Shown here piece by piece: positions 48,401 to 60,165 of a DNA stretch of 64,000 bases (position 1 is the first letter of the stretch; each line of letters opens with the position of its first letter). This DNA is from Siniperca chuatsi (lineage: Eukaryota; Chordata; Actinopteri; Centrarchiformes; Sinipercidae): positions 17,206,262-17,270,261 of the forward strand of contig NC_058063.1 of the NCBI RefSeq assembly GCF_020085105.1. The letters are read 5' to 3'. The translations under genes were made by a program, and so were the position numbers. Under the pieces are notes generated by a model, which worked only from the letters and a program-made list of their open reading frames with translations, was not told the DNA's origin and searched no databases.

Positions 48401-49177
48401 TACAAACTCTGACGCTAAATTGTGCTCCTCTTTTAGAAAATTTCAGACTGTTTCCATCAATTTTTGAACGATGTTGAGAACTGAAGAGAGTCTCTGTTTG
48501 GGACTTTTTAAGAGGATTTTTTTTTAAGAAGATACATTAATAAACACTTAAAATGACCTTATATCTTCTTATACATGCATTATAGTGTGTTACCATTAAT
48601 TGAGTGCTTATAAATGCTAAATAGGGGGTCGGGGTTAAGTAAGGTGCTATCATTTGTTATGGTTCAGGAAGACACTGAAATTAATTAAGGTGCTCTCAAA
48701 AGGTTTAACTGTTGGTACACAGCTCCATATTTTAGAAATTTAGGATTTTAGAAATACTCCATTTTACATTTTTTGTCAAATCTAACACATTACACATATT
48801 TGATAGGCTGATTCCAGTATTTTTAGACTAAATACAGTATATTACAATTTGACCACTTTTAGGCCAACCATAATACACTGACATGGATTCAGTATTTTCC
48901 CACCTGAACTGTATACCTAGAAGTGTGACTTGTCCTCTACTGCCACCATTAGACCAAAATATTATATTATATAACTATATTTCATAATCTAAGCCGATCT
49001 TAATGAAATTTTCTACACATATTCATGCTCCCAAGGGAATTTAATGAGGCTATAGTCTTTTAGGGTTGTAGCTTGGCATCAACAAAAAAGATTTGTCATC
49101 AAATGCAAATGTCACCAAAGCATGTAGATTCACAAATGTGTGACGCTCACATCAGCATTGCCAATGCTCTCTGTCAG

Positions 49178-49283
49178 TCACATTTGTTGTTTTTCATTTG
49201 TATTGTTCACTCTGCAGAAGCTCTGAGCTGCACTCCACGTTTTAGGGGTGTTAAAAAAGTGGTACAGACGATGCACTGTGGAG
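49178..49283 (-). pseudogene. Partial C-type lectin domain, N-terminal half
   Basis: After the acceptor TTTGCTCCACAG the minus strand reads HRLYHFFNTPKTWSAAQSFC, the usual start of a fish CTLD, and then loses the family pattern and stops at 49178. The second half of the domain is missing. Confidence 0.65.
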
Positions 49284-50542
49284 CAAAACGTTATTTGGAA
49301 ATAGAGAACGTGAAATAGATTCATGACATGGATGCCTAGGTTTTTCAAGACCCTGTGTGTAGAAGTTAATATGATTGTAGCATCTTTCAAATTGTTTTTG
49401 TTTTTGTTTGTAGAAAAATTCCAGTTAAAATGTGTGTAGTATATGTGGTTTTATTTGTTTACTTATTTATTTTTCAGCTCATTAAATCTTAATTTATCCT
49501 GTTTGTGTTCATCAAAGTCAGCAACAGAGTATTTTTTCAACCACTAGGAAGCACCCTATCCAATCCTATAGGAGCATTAGATGTTTAGCATGAATTTACA
49601 TTTTCAAGTTTTTTAATAAAATGTTCTATTGGGAGCATACTTATGGATTGTTCCTACAAAACCAGGGATACAACAATGTTTATTACTTATACTTTTCTGA
49701 CTTTATGCGAAATTGGTTCACTCACTTAAAAGAACAAGTATACAAAATTTATAACAACATCCACTGTATACTTTGTGAAGTAAAAAGCACACACTAAAGC
49801 AGATTAAAACTGAACAGTGTTGCAGTGCATGTTTAGCTACCTGTGGTACCTGAACCTGTCAAAATACATTTTTGAATGATGTTCAGAACTGAAGAGAGTC
49901 TCTGTTAGGGACTTTTTAAGAGGATTTTTTTAAAGAGGTTTAATTGTTGGTACACAGGTCCATATTTTAGAAATTTAGGATTTTAGAAATACTTAACTCA
50001 TATCCAACTCCGCCCAGTTCTACCCCACAGATCCCATGAAAAAAGTATTTGAATGGTAAATAAAAGGAAAAAAAGTATTTTCTAATTCTTTTTATTTCTT
50101 CATTGAATTGTTGTTCTCCACACTGCAAGGATATTATTGTTGAGGTGGGGATACTAAACCCCTTTATTATATTGTAGTTTATTGCTGATCTTTAGTCTAA
50201 AATATATCAGTATTACCACCATCAGACATCCATATTTGTGTCAAAACCCTGAAATTCCATAACACAGATGTCATGACTTTGGTGCCCTCAAAGGTACCTG
50301 ATATTGTTTATATTTTTACTGAATATATCATTATGACGTTCTAAACACATAACTTTGAAATCTTCCCACATGCTTTACCTTTTCTGGTACATGCCTTTGT
50401 ACTTGCTACTGGCCTTTAATATCCTTTGACATAAAGTCAAATGAGCATACATACTTTGCTTCCTTCTAAATCTCACTGCAAACCAAATTTTCAACATTTG
50501 ATTTTCACAGATTTTAAAATTTCAGATTAAAAGGAAATATAT

Positions 50543-50580
50543 ATATATATATATACATACACACACACACACACACACAC
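50543..50580. repeat. (AT)n-(AC)n microsatellite
   Basis: A compound dinucleotide tract a little beyond the 3' side of the lectin-like domain. Confidence 0.9.
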
Positions 50581-50699
50581 TCTGTATGTATTTCTTTTTT
50601 AGGATTCTGTCTACCATCAACAAGCTGTGAAAATTCAAATGATTATTTTAATTTTTTTTAACTACTGCTAAAGCGAATAAAAAGGCAATAAAAGCAATT

Positions 50700-51008
50700 T
50701 TATAAAATCAGTAACTCAGCGCTGTAACAGACAAAAGGATAGCTAACATCACAAGCATTGTCATCCCACTGATGCAGGAAGGACTTTCTCATCGCAACAC
50801 AGTTCTGAACACCTCCCAAATGATCAGGGTTAGTTTCATCCCAGTTTCTCAAAGAGCCAGCGCTTCTGTCAGACCACATCCAGTCGACTCTGAACAGCCC
50901 GATCCAGACGCTGTTGCTGTTGGCATACATGTGAATCTCTTTATGCTGCGCCTTGGTTTTTACACTGACCAGGTCAGTGTAATACTGTCTGTAGAAGCGT
51001 CTAGCCAT
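50700..51008 (-). pseudogene. C-type lectin-like domain, copy A (open, gene fragment)
   Basis: An open stretch of about 102 codons contains WIGLFRVDWMWSDRS, NWDETNPDHLGGVQNCVAM and HQWDDNACDVSYPFVC, the second-half hallmarks of a CTLD (WIGL, paired Cys, Trp-Asp-Asp). The first Cys expected near the start is replaced (RRFYRQYYTDL where CRQ is usual). With the lectin pieces at 49.2 and 47.3 kb it probably represents one multi-CTLD gene on the minus strand, now incomplete. No signal peptide is visible. Confidence 0.7.
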
Positions 51009-51060
51009 GACTTTGATACCATGGTTTGGTATTTAGGGTGTACCTTTTTCTCCAGTAGCT

Positions 51061-51840
51061 GTCATCTGGAAGAAAAGAAATGATTAATATAGATAAAATC
51101 CTTCCATCACTCTATGAGAGGGAGTTCTTTGAGGCCATTGAGGATGCTGAGTGTCACAGATATGCCAGGCCTCACCAGCCAGTAATCACACTCACCTGCT
51201 CCCAATCACAGTCCTGCTCCACATCAGTCCCAATCACAACATGCATAAAAGCACACCACTCACCTCATTCAGTGTCTGACCTCGTTCATAGCTAGGACTC
51301 CTCATACCAGTTGAAGAAAGACCTCATTTCTATTGTTTCTAGTGTTTTCCCCTGGTTTCTCCAGTCCTCTGTGGTTTCTCCAGTGGTTCTCCAGTCCCTG
51401 CTTACCTCCAGTGACCTCCCTACATCCACTTCCCCTATCTCCACACTCTCCACTCTGGGCTATCATCCAATAAAGAACATTCCTGTCCACCTCCGTGTCC
51501 CCTGCCTGTCTGTAAGCGTAACACTGAGGTCATGTCTTTTGTATTTTCTCTGGGAGTTTGGGGTTTTAGCAACCAGGGGGTCAACATTCTACATGTTTTG
51601 TCAAATCTAACACATTATGCGTATTTGATAGGCTGATTCCAGTATTTTTAGACTAAATATATTACAATTTGACCACTTTTAGCCCAACCATAATGCAATG
51701 ATAAGGATTCAGTATTTTCCCACCAGAACTGTATACCTAGTAGTGTGCACAAGTGTGACTTGTCCTCTACTGCCACCATTAGACCAAAATATCCACTTGG
51801 GCACAATATACTATATTTCATAATCTAAGATTCCAAGGAT
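51061..51840. other. Junction region between duplication blocks
   Basis: From about 51598 to 51835 the sequence repeats a stretch found at 48770-49000 and again at 63740-63950 (GATAGGCTGATTCCAGTATT, CCTCTACTGCCACCATTAGA). At about 51840 it switches abruptly to sequence homologous to the TRIM intron at 31470. No gene was recognised. Confidence 0.6.
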
Positions 51841-52032
51841 TCCAAATTTCAACTTTTTTAATTTTGTTCCATTTTTTCATCTACATGTAATAAATATAAA
51901 GCTTCAACGATTAGTCTATGAACAGAAAATTTATCAGTCTCTATTTTGATAACTGATTGATTGTTTTATACATTTTTTAAGCAAACATACCAAACATGCT
52001 GGTTACAGCTTCTCAAATGTCAGGATACTTAC

Positions 52033-52401
52033 TGTTTTCCTGTTGTCTTGTAAGCCTGAAAAAGGTACAAAAACATATGTTTGGACACACAAAATATACT
52101 CAGTAGATTTCCAAAATCAGCCAAATTGCAGCCATAAAACTAAGTCATAGTAGTAATATACTTATGTATTACAAAAATAAAGTAGCCATAGTTTTTGTCG
52201 CCGTTTGTTCTGAAGCTGAAGACATTACAGCCTGACAGTGCTGAGCAATGAGTCTCACCTCGATGAAGCGGAAAGGGTCGTTTTCCGCCATGAGGCTTTC
52301 GATGCCACAGCGGACCTCCTGGAGACGGGCCTGGTACGGAGTACTTTGGCCTTCATCTCCTCACCCAGCCTGGTCAAGCCCTGCTCAGAGTCATCCATAA
52401 A
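52033..52401 (-). pseudogene. TRIM gene fragment (two exons)
   Basis: A copy of the 23-bp exon (52055-52033, splice sites intact) and of the 231-bp coiled-coil exon (52401-52259), reduced to 143 bp by an 88-bp internal deletion that breaks the frame. The flanking introns match 31470-33750. It marks the left edge of block B and has no upstream RING exon. Confidence 0.88.
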
Positions 52402-53505
52402 CTTCTAGATGAGGGAGGTGATAAGGAGGAAAAGAGAAAGAACACAGGATGTCATCAAGATGACGGCATTTGTTTCAGGAAATATACAGTGTGAGATTAG
52501 TCGAATGACAGAAAACGCAAATATTTGGATTATCAATTAATAATTCATAAGTCATTTTTTAAGCAAAAAGGCTCTCACAAGTGAGAATTTGATGCTTTTC
52601 TCTGTCTTACATTACTGTAAATTGAATATTTTGTGGTTTTAGACTTTAGGTTGGAAAAAAGCAAGGCGTTCGATGACTTCACTTTGGGCTCCAGGATATT
52701 GTGATGGGCATTTTTCATTGTTTTCTGATGTTTTATAGACCAAATAATTAGTCAATTACACGAGAAAATACTTGGTAATTACAGCCCTAATTCACATTCA
52801 TATACTGAACATGGCTTACATGTAGTACTAAAAGAGTGCCCTGGTAAACACGAATCTGCTATCCCCCCCAACACACACATAAGTTAAGATTAAGTTTTAA
52901 GTATTATAAATATTTATAACTTAATCTTTCTTAAGTCCACAACCTTCATATGAGTTACCCAGATCAGGGAATTACCATATGTCATCATCCAAACACTAGA
53001 AACTTTGCCTGTGGTTGTGGTTTGTCTATTAAAAACCAAAATTGCTGGAGAAGCCTACTGCCTAGGCTGAAAAGTTAGAAAAATAATCAATTACGAGTAA
53101 AAGTTGTGCATGTAAGTATTCGCAGTAAAAGTCCTCGTTTCATCCCTGTGACTGATATATTACTATATGACATTATTAGATTGTTAATACAGATGCATTA
53201 ATGTGTCAGCAACATTTTACTGTTGTAGAGGGTTGAGGTGGAGTTAGTTTTAACTACTTTATATACAGTTAGGTAGTTTAGTCCAGATTTTCCCAACCTA
53301 GAGGTCAAGCCCCCTCCAGAGGGTCACCGGATAAATATTGTATTTTATAAGCTTAACATTTTTTTTTTTTATGTAAAATCTTAATCTGAAAAGTAGCTAA
53401 AGCTGTCAAATAAATGTAGTGGAGTAGAAGTATAAAGTAGCATAAATGGAAATACTCAAGTAAAGTAGCGTAAAAGTTGTACTTACATGTCGCACTTTAG
53501 AAAAT

Positions 53506-53552
<47 letters not shown>
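53506..53552. repeat. (TTAG)n microsatellite expansion
   Basis: About 11 tetranucleotide units, where the homologous site in block A (about 38237-38250) has only two to three. Confidence 0.93.
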
Positions 53553-54714
53553 CTTTCAACCTCATCTTTGAAATGAGTTAACTTTTTTATTGTTATTACT
53601 ACCACCAAATGAGGGCTTGAGCACCACGATATTTTTACTATCCAGCAGCCTCCAGGCACACTGGTCAATATATCATCTTGGAATTAACACACAGCTTTCC
53701 AATTTCAATTTGAAATCAGCTAATTTTTCCTTTTAATTTCTTTCACTGTGTGTTAGGAACAGAAGAAATCTGTAGTTGTATATTGCTGTGGCGTGCCAGT
53801 TGGCAAAGATCTAGCCAAGCCTGCTCCCTGCACACGTGGGGCTTTCTGTGCCGCGGTTCAACCACCAGCTGGGACTTCTGAGGGGCTTGAACACCCAGAT
53901 TTAAAATAGTAAAACTCAAACTCTGAATTAGGTCTGATGGTACGGCCTAAGAGTAGGTGTCTGACTGTCCATCATAGTTAATTAGGCAACATGATTCTGA
54001 GTCGCATAACCATACATATACTTGTTATGGAGTATTTTTAGACTGTGGTATTTTATTTGTGCAAAGGATCTGAATACTTCCTACAAAACTGTCTATGAGG
54101 TTATGAGTTATGGGCAGTAGTGGAAAGTAACTAATTTACTCAAGTTCTAAACTTCAGTACAATTTTGTACAACTTATAATTCCACTGTACTACATTTTAG
54201 AGGGAAATATTCTACTTTTTTCTCTGCTACACTCATTTGGCAACTGTTCAAATTATTCAATATTTCACCCCATTAATCGTCTCACGACCCCTCAGATTTA
54301 TCTTGTGACCCTTTGGAGGGGGCCGACTCTTTGGTTGGGAACCCTGGTCTAAACTACCTAACTGTATATAAAGTAGTACAACTAGTTATAACTAACTCCA
54401 CCTCGACCAGCTACAACAGCAAAATGCTGCTTACAGATTGATGCATCAGGATTAACAATCAAATATAGAATAATAGGCCATGTCAATCACAGGGGACATT
54501 TTACTTTGATACTTTAGGTACATTTTATTGATAATAATTCAGTACTTTAAGTATGAGAGTATTGTTACACTGTTGTATTGGTACTTTTACTTAAGTAAAG
54601 GATCTGAGTTCTTCTTCCACTGGTTATGGGTGGGGATGCTGGTGATGTGTCTATTAATTATTTTTAGTTTTAAGTATTTCAGTTGTTTGTTTTTTGTTTT
54701 TTGTTTGGAAGAGA

Positions 54715-54715
<1 letters not shown>

Positions 54716-54751
<36 letters not shown>
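54716..54751. repeat. (TG)n microsatellite
   Basis: About 18 TG units, homologous to the tract at 39504-39562 but shorter. Confidence 0.95.
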
Positions 54752-54752
<1 letters not shown>

Positions 54753-54873
54753 CCTCTCAAAGGCGTTCTAGAATCCATTCTAGAATCCATGACTCATCAG
54801 CAGCACATAGTTCCCCACATTCAGGATCAAAGCACACATCAGAAACTGCTGAAGACAGTACGCATTCTAGAAA

Positions 54874-55467
54874 ATGGAAGAGCCACAAAAAAGTGCCGTA
54901 TCTCAAGAAGATACACCAGAGGATTGCCTACAGAAGCAAATCAACTCTGAGGACACCATGGACCGATCTCAAACATCCCCGGAGTCTGCTGATCCTTCTG
55001 CCTCTGGCTGTGATTCGACAACCGAGGCAGAAAGTGAGACCCAGCTCCGGTGGTTTGTGACCCTGCTGACGACGAGAGTGTTGACCAAGTGTCACGCTCT
55101 CCAGAACCGCAGCCAGGAGGAGTGGGCCACCCACATCAGACACCTGGTAAACCAGACGATGGAGGGACTCACTGTCACTGAAGGCTTCTGCCCGGAGGTG
55201 AAGAACACCAAGAGAGTCTGCAAGGCTGTGGTGAAGGACCTGCAGAAGAAGTTCTGCGGGAGGCGCCTGCTGGAGTCTGTAATAGTATTACAGGATCCAG
55301 TTGTGGACGCAGCCATCGTCCAGTCTTTGCAGGCTCAAATCAAAGAATTTTCTGCTCGGCTCGCAAAGAAAACTGCCTCCCGCAGTTCCTGGAAGGATGT
55401 GCTCCAGGCCATTGGTTTTGCCGCAGGTATTCTAGCTGCCATTATTTTTATTGTTCTCGTCCCATAA
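54874..55467 (+). CDS. Tail-anchored protein of unknown family, copy B
   Basis: An uninterrupted single-exon frame of 197 aa, starting MEEPQKSAVSQEDTPEDC. The first 80 residues are Ser/Glu/Gln-rich and likely disordered. The middle is helical-looking (WATHIRHLVNQTMEGLTVTE, CKAVVKDLQKKFC, ARLAKKTA). The C-terminus is a hydrophobic segment FAAGILAAIIFIVLVP ending at the stop, as in tail-anchored membrane proteins of ER or mitochondria. I do not recognise the family; the helix-plus-anchor plan is reminiscent of, but not evidence for, Bcl-2-like proteins. It lies about 1.8 kb from the 3' end of the short SAMD9-like gene, convergent with it. Copy A differs by one base that shifts the frame. A (TG)n tract lies just upstream. 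Confidence 0.65.
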   Translation: MEEPQKSAVSQEDTPEDCLQKQINSEDTMDRSQTSPESADPSASGCDSTTEAESETQLRWFVTLLTTRVLTKCHALQNRSQEEWATHIRHLVNQTMEGLTVTEGFCPEVKNTKRVCKAVVKDLQKKFCGRRLLESVIVLQDPVVDAAIVQSLQAQIKEFSARLAKKTASRSSWKDVLQAIGFAAGILAAIIFIVLVP

Positions 55468-55539
55468 AGCAGCACACCAGCAGCTGCAGGTGGAGGAGGT
55501 TTGCAGCATTGCAGTAATGTCTGCTATCAGTAGACTATA

Positions 55540-55690
55540 GGGCCGCACAGTTGCTCAGTGGTTAACACTGTGGCCCCACAGAATCAAGGTCAGGGTCACA
55601 CCGGCCCCGACTCTTGTTGCCGTGTGGAGTTTCTCCCTGTGTCGGCGTGGGTTTACTCCGGGTGCTCCGGTTTCCTCCCACACTCTCATT
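55540..55690. mobile_element. Short interspersed fish repeat, block B copy
   Basis: Same element and position as 40350-40500, just after the tail-anchored gene. From 55700 to 57230 I see only AT-rich DNA, a C-rich tract near 56064-56090 not present in block A, and a percomorph repeat fragment (56940-57140). Confidence 0.75.
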
Positions 55691-57233
55691 TTGGACAATA
55701 AAAATGTTTAACTGTATTTCTGATGTCTGAGGAACTTCTTAAATTAGAGTTACAGTATAAGACAGACAAAATATAATATTCTATATTTATTCATTTATTG
55801 AGTGTTCCTGCATTTAATTTAACACTTGGGCAAAGGAACACACACATTTTATGATATATGATGCAGAATAATGGAGCGACTATACAGGTGGAAAAAACTT
55901 AAGTGCTCTTTGCTAGAGTCAACGTTTTATATAATATATCTCAAGAGGGATAACTGAAATAAAATTAATAGACAGGTAAAGAAAAATAAATACATAAAAG
56001 ACCCTCCCATGTCTCACAGAAAAGTCAGACTAACCTCCCTTGAGCAAAAATTTTAATTACAATACCCCCCCTCCACCCCCACCCCTATATATATTGATAT
56101 GCATATTGAAAATACAATAAAAATTGAGACATTTTTTTGTTTTTCTTGTGTTTTATTTTTTTGTGAATGAAAACAGCAATGTTTAACACAGAGGAAATAA
56201 ATACAGGCTTACCAAACTCCCAATTTACCATACTTGAATATGAAGGCAGCAAACATCAGTATACCATGTGACATCATTTCAGTGCCCTTAGCCTCTTCAA
56301 AAACTCACATATGAAGCAAATAATCCCATTGCAAGTTAAATTGGATTGCCAAAACAACTGCATACATTATTTTTGATGACATTTTCATGTTTCTTTGAAA
56401 ATATTGATTTATTTGTCACTGTTTTAGAATACACACATAATACATTCGAACAGCAGGAATGCAATCAACAACTCATAAAATATCATCTAACTATGCAAAA
56501 ATCCAATGCAATCCAATACAAGAATTTTACCTCCTATTTATCTTTGTTTGTTCATAAGTACATTTTAGGGGAAAAAAAATAATGCCATGTCGATCATGGT
56601 TAAATAAAAACAATTAAAAATGTCTACCTGATTTTGAAAGAAAAATGTTTTATACAGCCATCCACCTTCACAAAAATCGATAATGCAGAATAGTTAAATG
56701 AACATAACTTGTGGGACATAAGTTGAAGATACCACCACTACCATCTACTACAGCCTCAAACATTAACATACAGTTGATTAAACACTTTTCTGAAACAGGT
56801 GACCCTGAACATTTACGCTTTACTTCGCATCGGAGTCATATATATATACAGTTACATCGTTTGGGTATTTTGGGGAAACCTTATAGTTATTTGTACATGA
56901 TTTCGTGTATCTTTCTGTCCCAAAAGGAATCATTTTTTAGCAACACTAGCAGCGTGGCTCTCGGGATGGCAATGTTGGTCTGTTGGTCACTCCACCACTT
57001 TGGTCCAGACTGAAATATCTCAACAACTATTGCATAAGTTGTCATGAAATTATGTACAGACATACATGGTGCCAAGAGAATGAAGCTTACTGACTTTGGT
57101 GATCCCCTGACTTTTCATTTACTGCCACCATTGGCTTTGTGAAGTCAATTTTCAAATTAAGTATTAAGTCTATAATGTTGTCAAGCGAATGTTTGTTGCG
57201 TCTTTATTACAGCCCCAAAGTGTTCCTTGTCAT

Positions 57234-59348
57234 TCACTGTCCAGACATGGGAGGAAATCCCGCTTTGAAGATGACAGGACCCTGAATGGTGAAGCCAAGA
57301 TAGAAAAGCAGTGGGCTCAGTGCTGAAGCATCAGGTTCAACCTCTGTTGTAGCCATTATTTTCTTCCCTCCAGCACAAACAAACACTTTCTGCTTTTCGT
57401 GCTCCATTGGCATCGTGGTAGAGTGGGATACCTCTACCTGGACTGGAAGGAGGATATCTTGGATTTCTGGGACTCGCCACACTTCCCCCTTGATCCACAT
57501 TTCATTGATCCACATTTCATTGATCTGCCTCCATTTCCAATCACTCATTCTTTTACCTTGTTCATCAGCTAGCTCAGCATCCACCTTTTGCTCCACGATT
57601 GCATCCAACCTTGATTTGTGAATCCATTTGCTCAGTCCAGAGCCCTTTCCCAGAAAAAACAGAGGCAAAAGGTAACGGCCTCGAAGGTACTTGGCATACT
57701 TTGCTCTGTCAAATGCTTCCTCCATGAATGTGACATGCTGTTGCAGGTCAGGGTCAAACATGAGGTCAGGAGATAGCTGTGCAGGCTCTGCTCTTGTTTC
57801 TTGTTCCTCATCCCTGTCCTCATCCTCCCAGGTTTGGTCATCCTCTGTGGACAACTGTTCCACTTCTTCATCATCCTCTTCTTGCACCACCTGAGGCTCT
57901 TCCTCAGGCCAAAACAACAGGAGAACCAAAAGGTAAAACTCAGGGCTTCTCCGCCTCACTTCTGTGTCCAAGAATCTGTGCATTATTGTTTGGAGTTCTT
58001 TCACCGAGGTGAGCTGAGGAAAGTCATGCATCTTGTTGCTCAAGATGATGTTGGAGAGGATGTACCTCTCAGCTGCTTTAACATCATTAACATTTGCCTC
58101 GTAGGCGGTTTTCAAATCATCTCGGATTGCCTCTAAATCAGACACTGTTTTCTCAGCCTCCTCAAACCCAGCACGTCTTCCCTTTGACATGAAAAGGCCA
58201 TGATTCAGACAATCTAGAAGGCCTGGAAAGCTGGTGGATTCAGCTGCTGTTTTTGTTGTGTAGTGTTCGTAACAAAGAGCAACGTCCTTCCAGAAGTAAC
58301 GTGGCTCTAAGGATGTCATGTCAGGCTTGGAGTAGGTTAAGTACCATTCAAAAAAGTCAAACTTGGCCTCAACTTCCATTTTTAAGTTTTGGATGAAACG
58401 CCTCTGTTTCTTTGAAGATCTTTCTTTATTGAGTTTCTCAAAGGTTATCTTTGCCACTTGAATGAAGCCAAAAAGGCCTCTGTTGTTGAAGGAATTTGAA
58501 ATGCTTACAATACCAGCTGTGTCCTTCATTTCTGGGCCCTCTTCTTTGTCAGCTTTCATCTCCACATCTTTAAATGCTCTGAAGGCCTTTTTTGCCATGT
58601 ATAAGATATACCACGGTTGCTTGGCTTTCCTCATCAAACGCTTCTTATGAATCTGCCCAAGAGTGTCAGCCATATAAGAGTTGTTTGGAGCTCTTTTAAT
58701 GGCATTCTTTGCCCATTCTTCAGCTTTTTGATAGTCAGGGACTTTGTTGCTGTAATAGAGACGGGAAATGGTTTGTGGGAAAATGGGGTTCTCTCTCAAT
58801 TTATCTGATGCAGTTTTCAAGACAGAGACAGCGTTGTATACATTCTCTTGCATCCTTATATCTTCAGTCAACCTTGAGAACTTCTCTTTACCCTTTTCTC
58901 CCATCTCTCTCTTTGTCAGAATATCTGTGATGAACTGGATTATATGTGGTTGGCGCTGATCAGCACAAAGTGAGATCATGAAGTTTTTCATTGTAGTACT
59001 CCTGGAAATCCCTAATTTAGCTAGTTGCCCCACAACTATCTTTGCAGCCACTGGGTGAATCATACACACAGGTTCAAGGCTTGGACTGGATACGTTGATG
59101 AAGACAGTAAAAGGCTCCATTCTTTCTTCAAAGGGGGGGCCTCCATGGATGGGATCAGGTGGTCCAAGGATCTTTTGACACTCAGACATCAGGAGGTAGG
59201 ACTCAGGAATGTATGCGTTCAGCAGTGCCAAAAAGGAGAAGAGTTGTGTGTTCTTGGACTTTGGATTTTGTTGCACATACTGTGACACATTTTCAAAAAG
59301 GTGTATATATTCTTCCTCTGTCAACGTTTCTGTTGAGTTACGTTCCAT
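57234..59348 (-). CDS. Short SAMD9-like protein without NTPase, copy B
   Basis: One open coding exon of 704 aa, starting MERNSTETLTEEEYIHLFEN and ending PPMSGQ. It is very similar to copy A throughout, with the same TPR-like middle, acidic insert and OB-like end. Differences include a tandem repeat of a five-residue unit near residue 640 (INEMW INEMW) and scattered substitutions such as ADQRQPH for GDQPQRH. It has no P-loop. The equivalent acceptor, TATA box and non-coding exon lie upstream. Survival of two long open frames after duplication, with many substitutions, suggests selection to keep the short protein. Confidence 0.82.
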   Translation of the reverse strand: MERNSTETLTEEEYIHLFENVSQYVQQNPKSKNTQLFSFLALLNAYIPESYLLMSECQKILGPPDPIHGGPPFEERMEPFTVFINVSSPSLEPVCMIHPVAAKIVVGQLAKLGISRSTTMKNFMISLCADQRQPHIIQFITDILTKREMGEKGKEKFSRLTEDIRMQENVYNAVSVLKTASDKLRENPIFPQTISRLYYSNKVPDYQKAEEWAKNAIKRAPNNSYMADTLGQIHKKRLMRKAKQPWYILYMAKKAFRAFKDVEMKADKEEGPEMKDTAGIVSISNSFNNRGLFGFIQVAKITFEKLNKERSSKKQRRFIQNLKMEVEAKFDFFEWYLTYSKPDMTSLEPRYFWKDVALCYEHYTTKTAAESTSFPGLLDCLNHGLFMSKGRRAGFEEAEKTVSDLEAIRDDLKTAYEANVNDVKAAERYILSNIILSNKMHDFPQLTSVKELQTIMHRFLDTEVRRRSPEFYLLVLLLFWPEEEPQVVQEEDDEEVEQLSTEDDQTWEDEDRDEEQETRAEPAQLSPDLMFDPDLQQHVTFMEEAFDRAKYAKYLRGRYLLPLFFLGKGSGLSKWIHKSRLDAIVEQKVDAELADEQGKRMSDWKWRQINEMWINEMWIKGEVWRVPEIQDILLPVQVEVSHSTTMPMEHEKQKVFVCAGGKKIMATTEVEPDASALSPLLFYLGFTIQGPVIFKAGFPPMSGQ

Positions 59349-59581
59349 GATGATAAGCTTAGACTTTAAGATGAAGATGAAAGTTTTGTTTTTTCTCTTT
59401 GGTTCTGCTTCACAAAGATAGTCCAGCAGTATTCAAATACCTGAAGAGGTGATAACAACAGATCCCATCTTAATCATTTAGTTTTAAAATATACAACATC
59501 TTATATATCCTATTATTAGTATTCTATATTATATCATCTTTAATGGGTACCACTTTGTAATAAGACACCCTATGTAAAGGG

Positions 59582-60165
59582 TTTTTAGCAGCGTGGCTCT
59601 ATGGATGGTAATGGCAGTTGGTTGGTCAGTCTACCACTTTGGTCCAGACTAAAATATCCGTCTACTGTCATATGGATCGCCATGAAATATTATGCAGAAA
59701 TGAATGGTCCTCAGAGGATCCTAATGACTTTGGCGATGCCTTAACTTTTCCTCTAGTGCTACCATGAGGTTGTACATTTGTGGTTTTGGGCGAAATGCCT
59801 CGACAACTATTGGATGGATTGCCATGAAATTTGGTACAGACATGTTCCCTTCAGGATGAATTGTAATCACTTTGATGGTCCCTTAACTTTTCATCTGGCA
59901 CCATCATCCGGTCAATTTTTTTATTTGCCCAATACTTTGGTTTATGAGTACTTACCTGCACAACTATTGACATTCCCATCAGCCTCAGCTGTGCTTTGTG
60001 CTAATTGGAAAATGTTAGCATGCTAACACGCTAAACTAAGATGATGAACATGGTTAACATTATAGCTCCTAAACATATGCATGTTTCGTTTTGAGAGCAT
60101 TTTAGCATTTAGCTCAAAGCACCACGATGCCTAAGTACAGCCTCACAGAGCTGCTAGCATGGCTG
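59582..60165. mobile_element. Percomorph repeat, near full length, block B copy
   Basis: Counterpart of 44222-44805, in the intron of short SAMD9-like copy B. The minus-strand frame just beyond it (60154-60426) is also present in block A (44788-45060) but overlaps repeat sequence and is not called as a gene. Confidence 0.78.

Larger units (their letters stand above)
37530..51060. repeat. Segmental duplication block A
   Basis: This block aligns in order with 53070-63760: repeat pair, tail-anchored gene, short SAMD9-like gene, hairpin element and lectin remnants. The offset is about 15.2-15.35 kb in the gene part and shrinks to 12.65 kb near the lectin, because block A has insertions there. 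The copies are very similar, so the duplication is recent. Confidence 0.92.
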
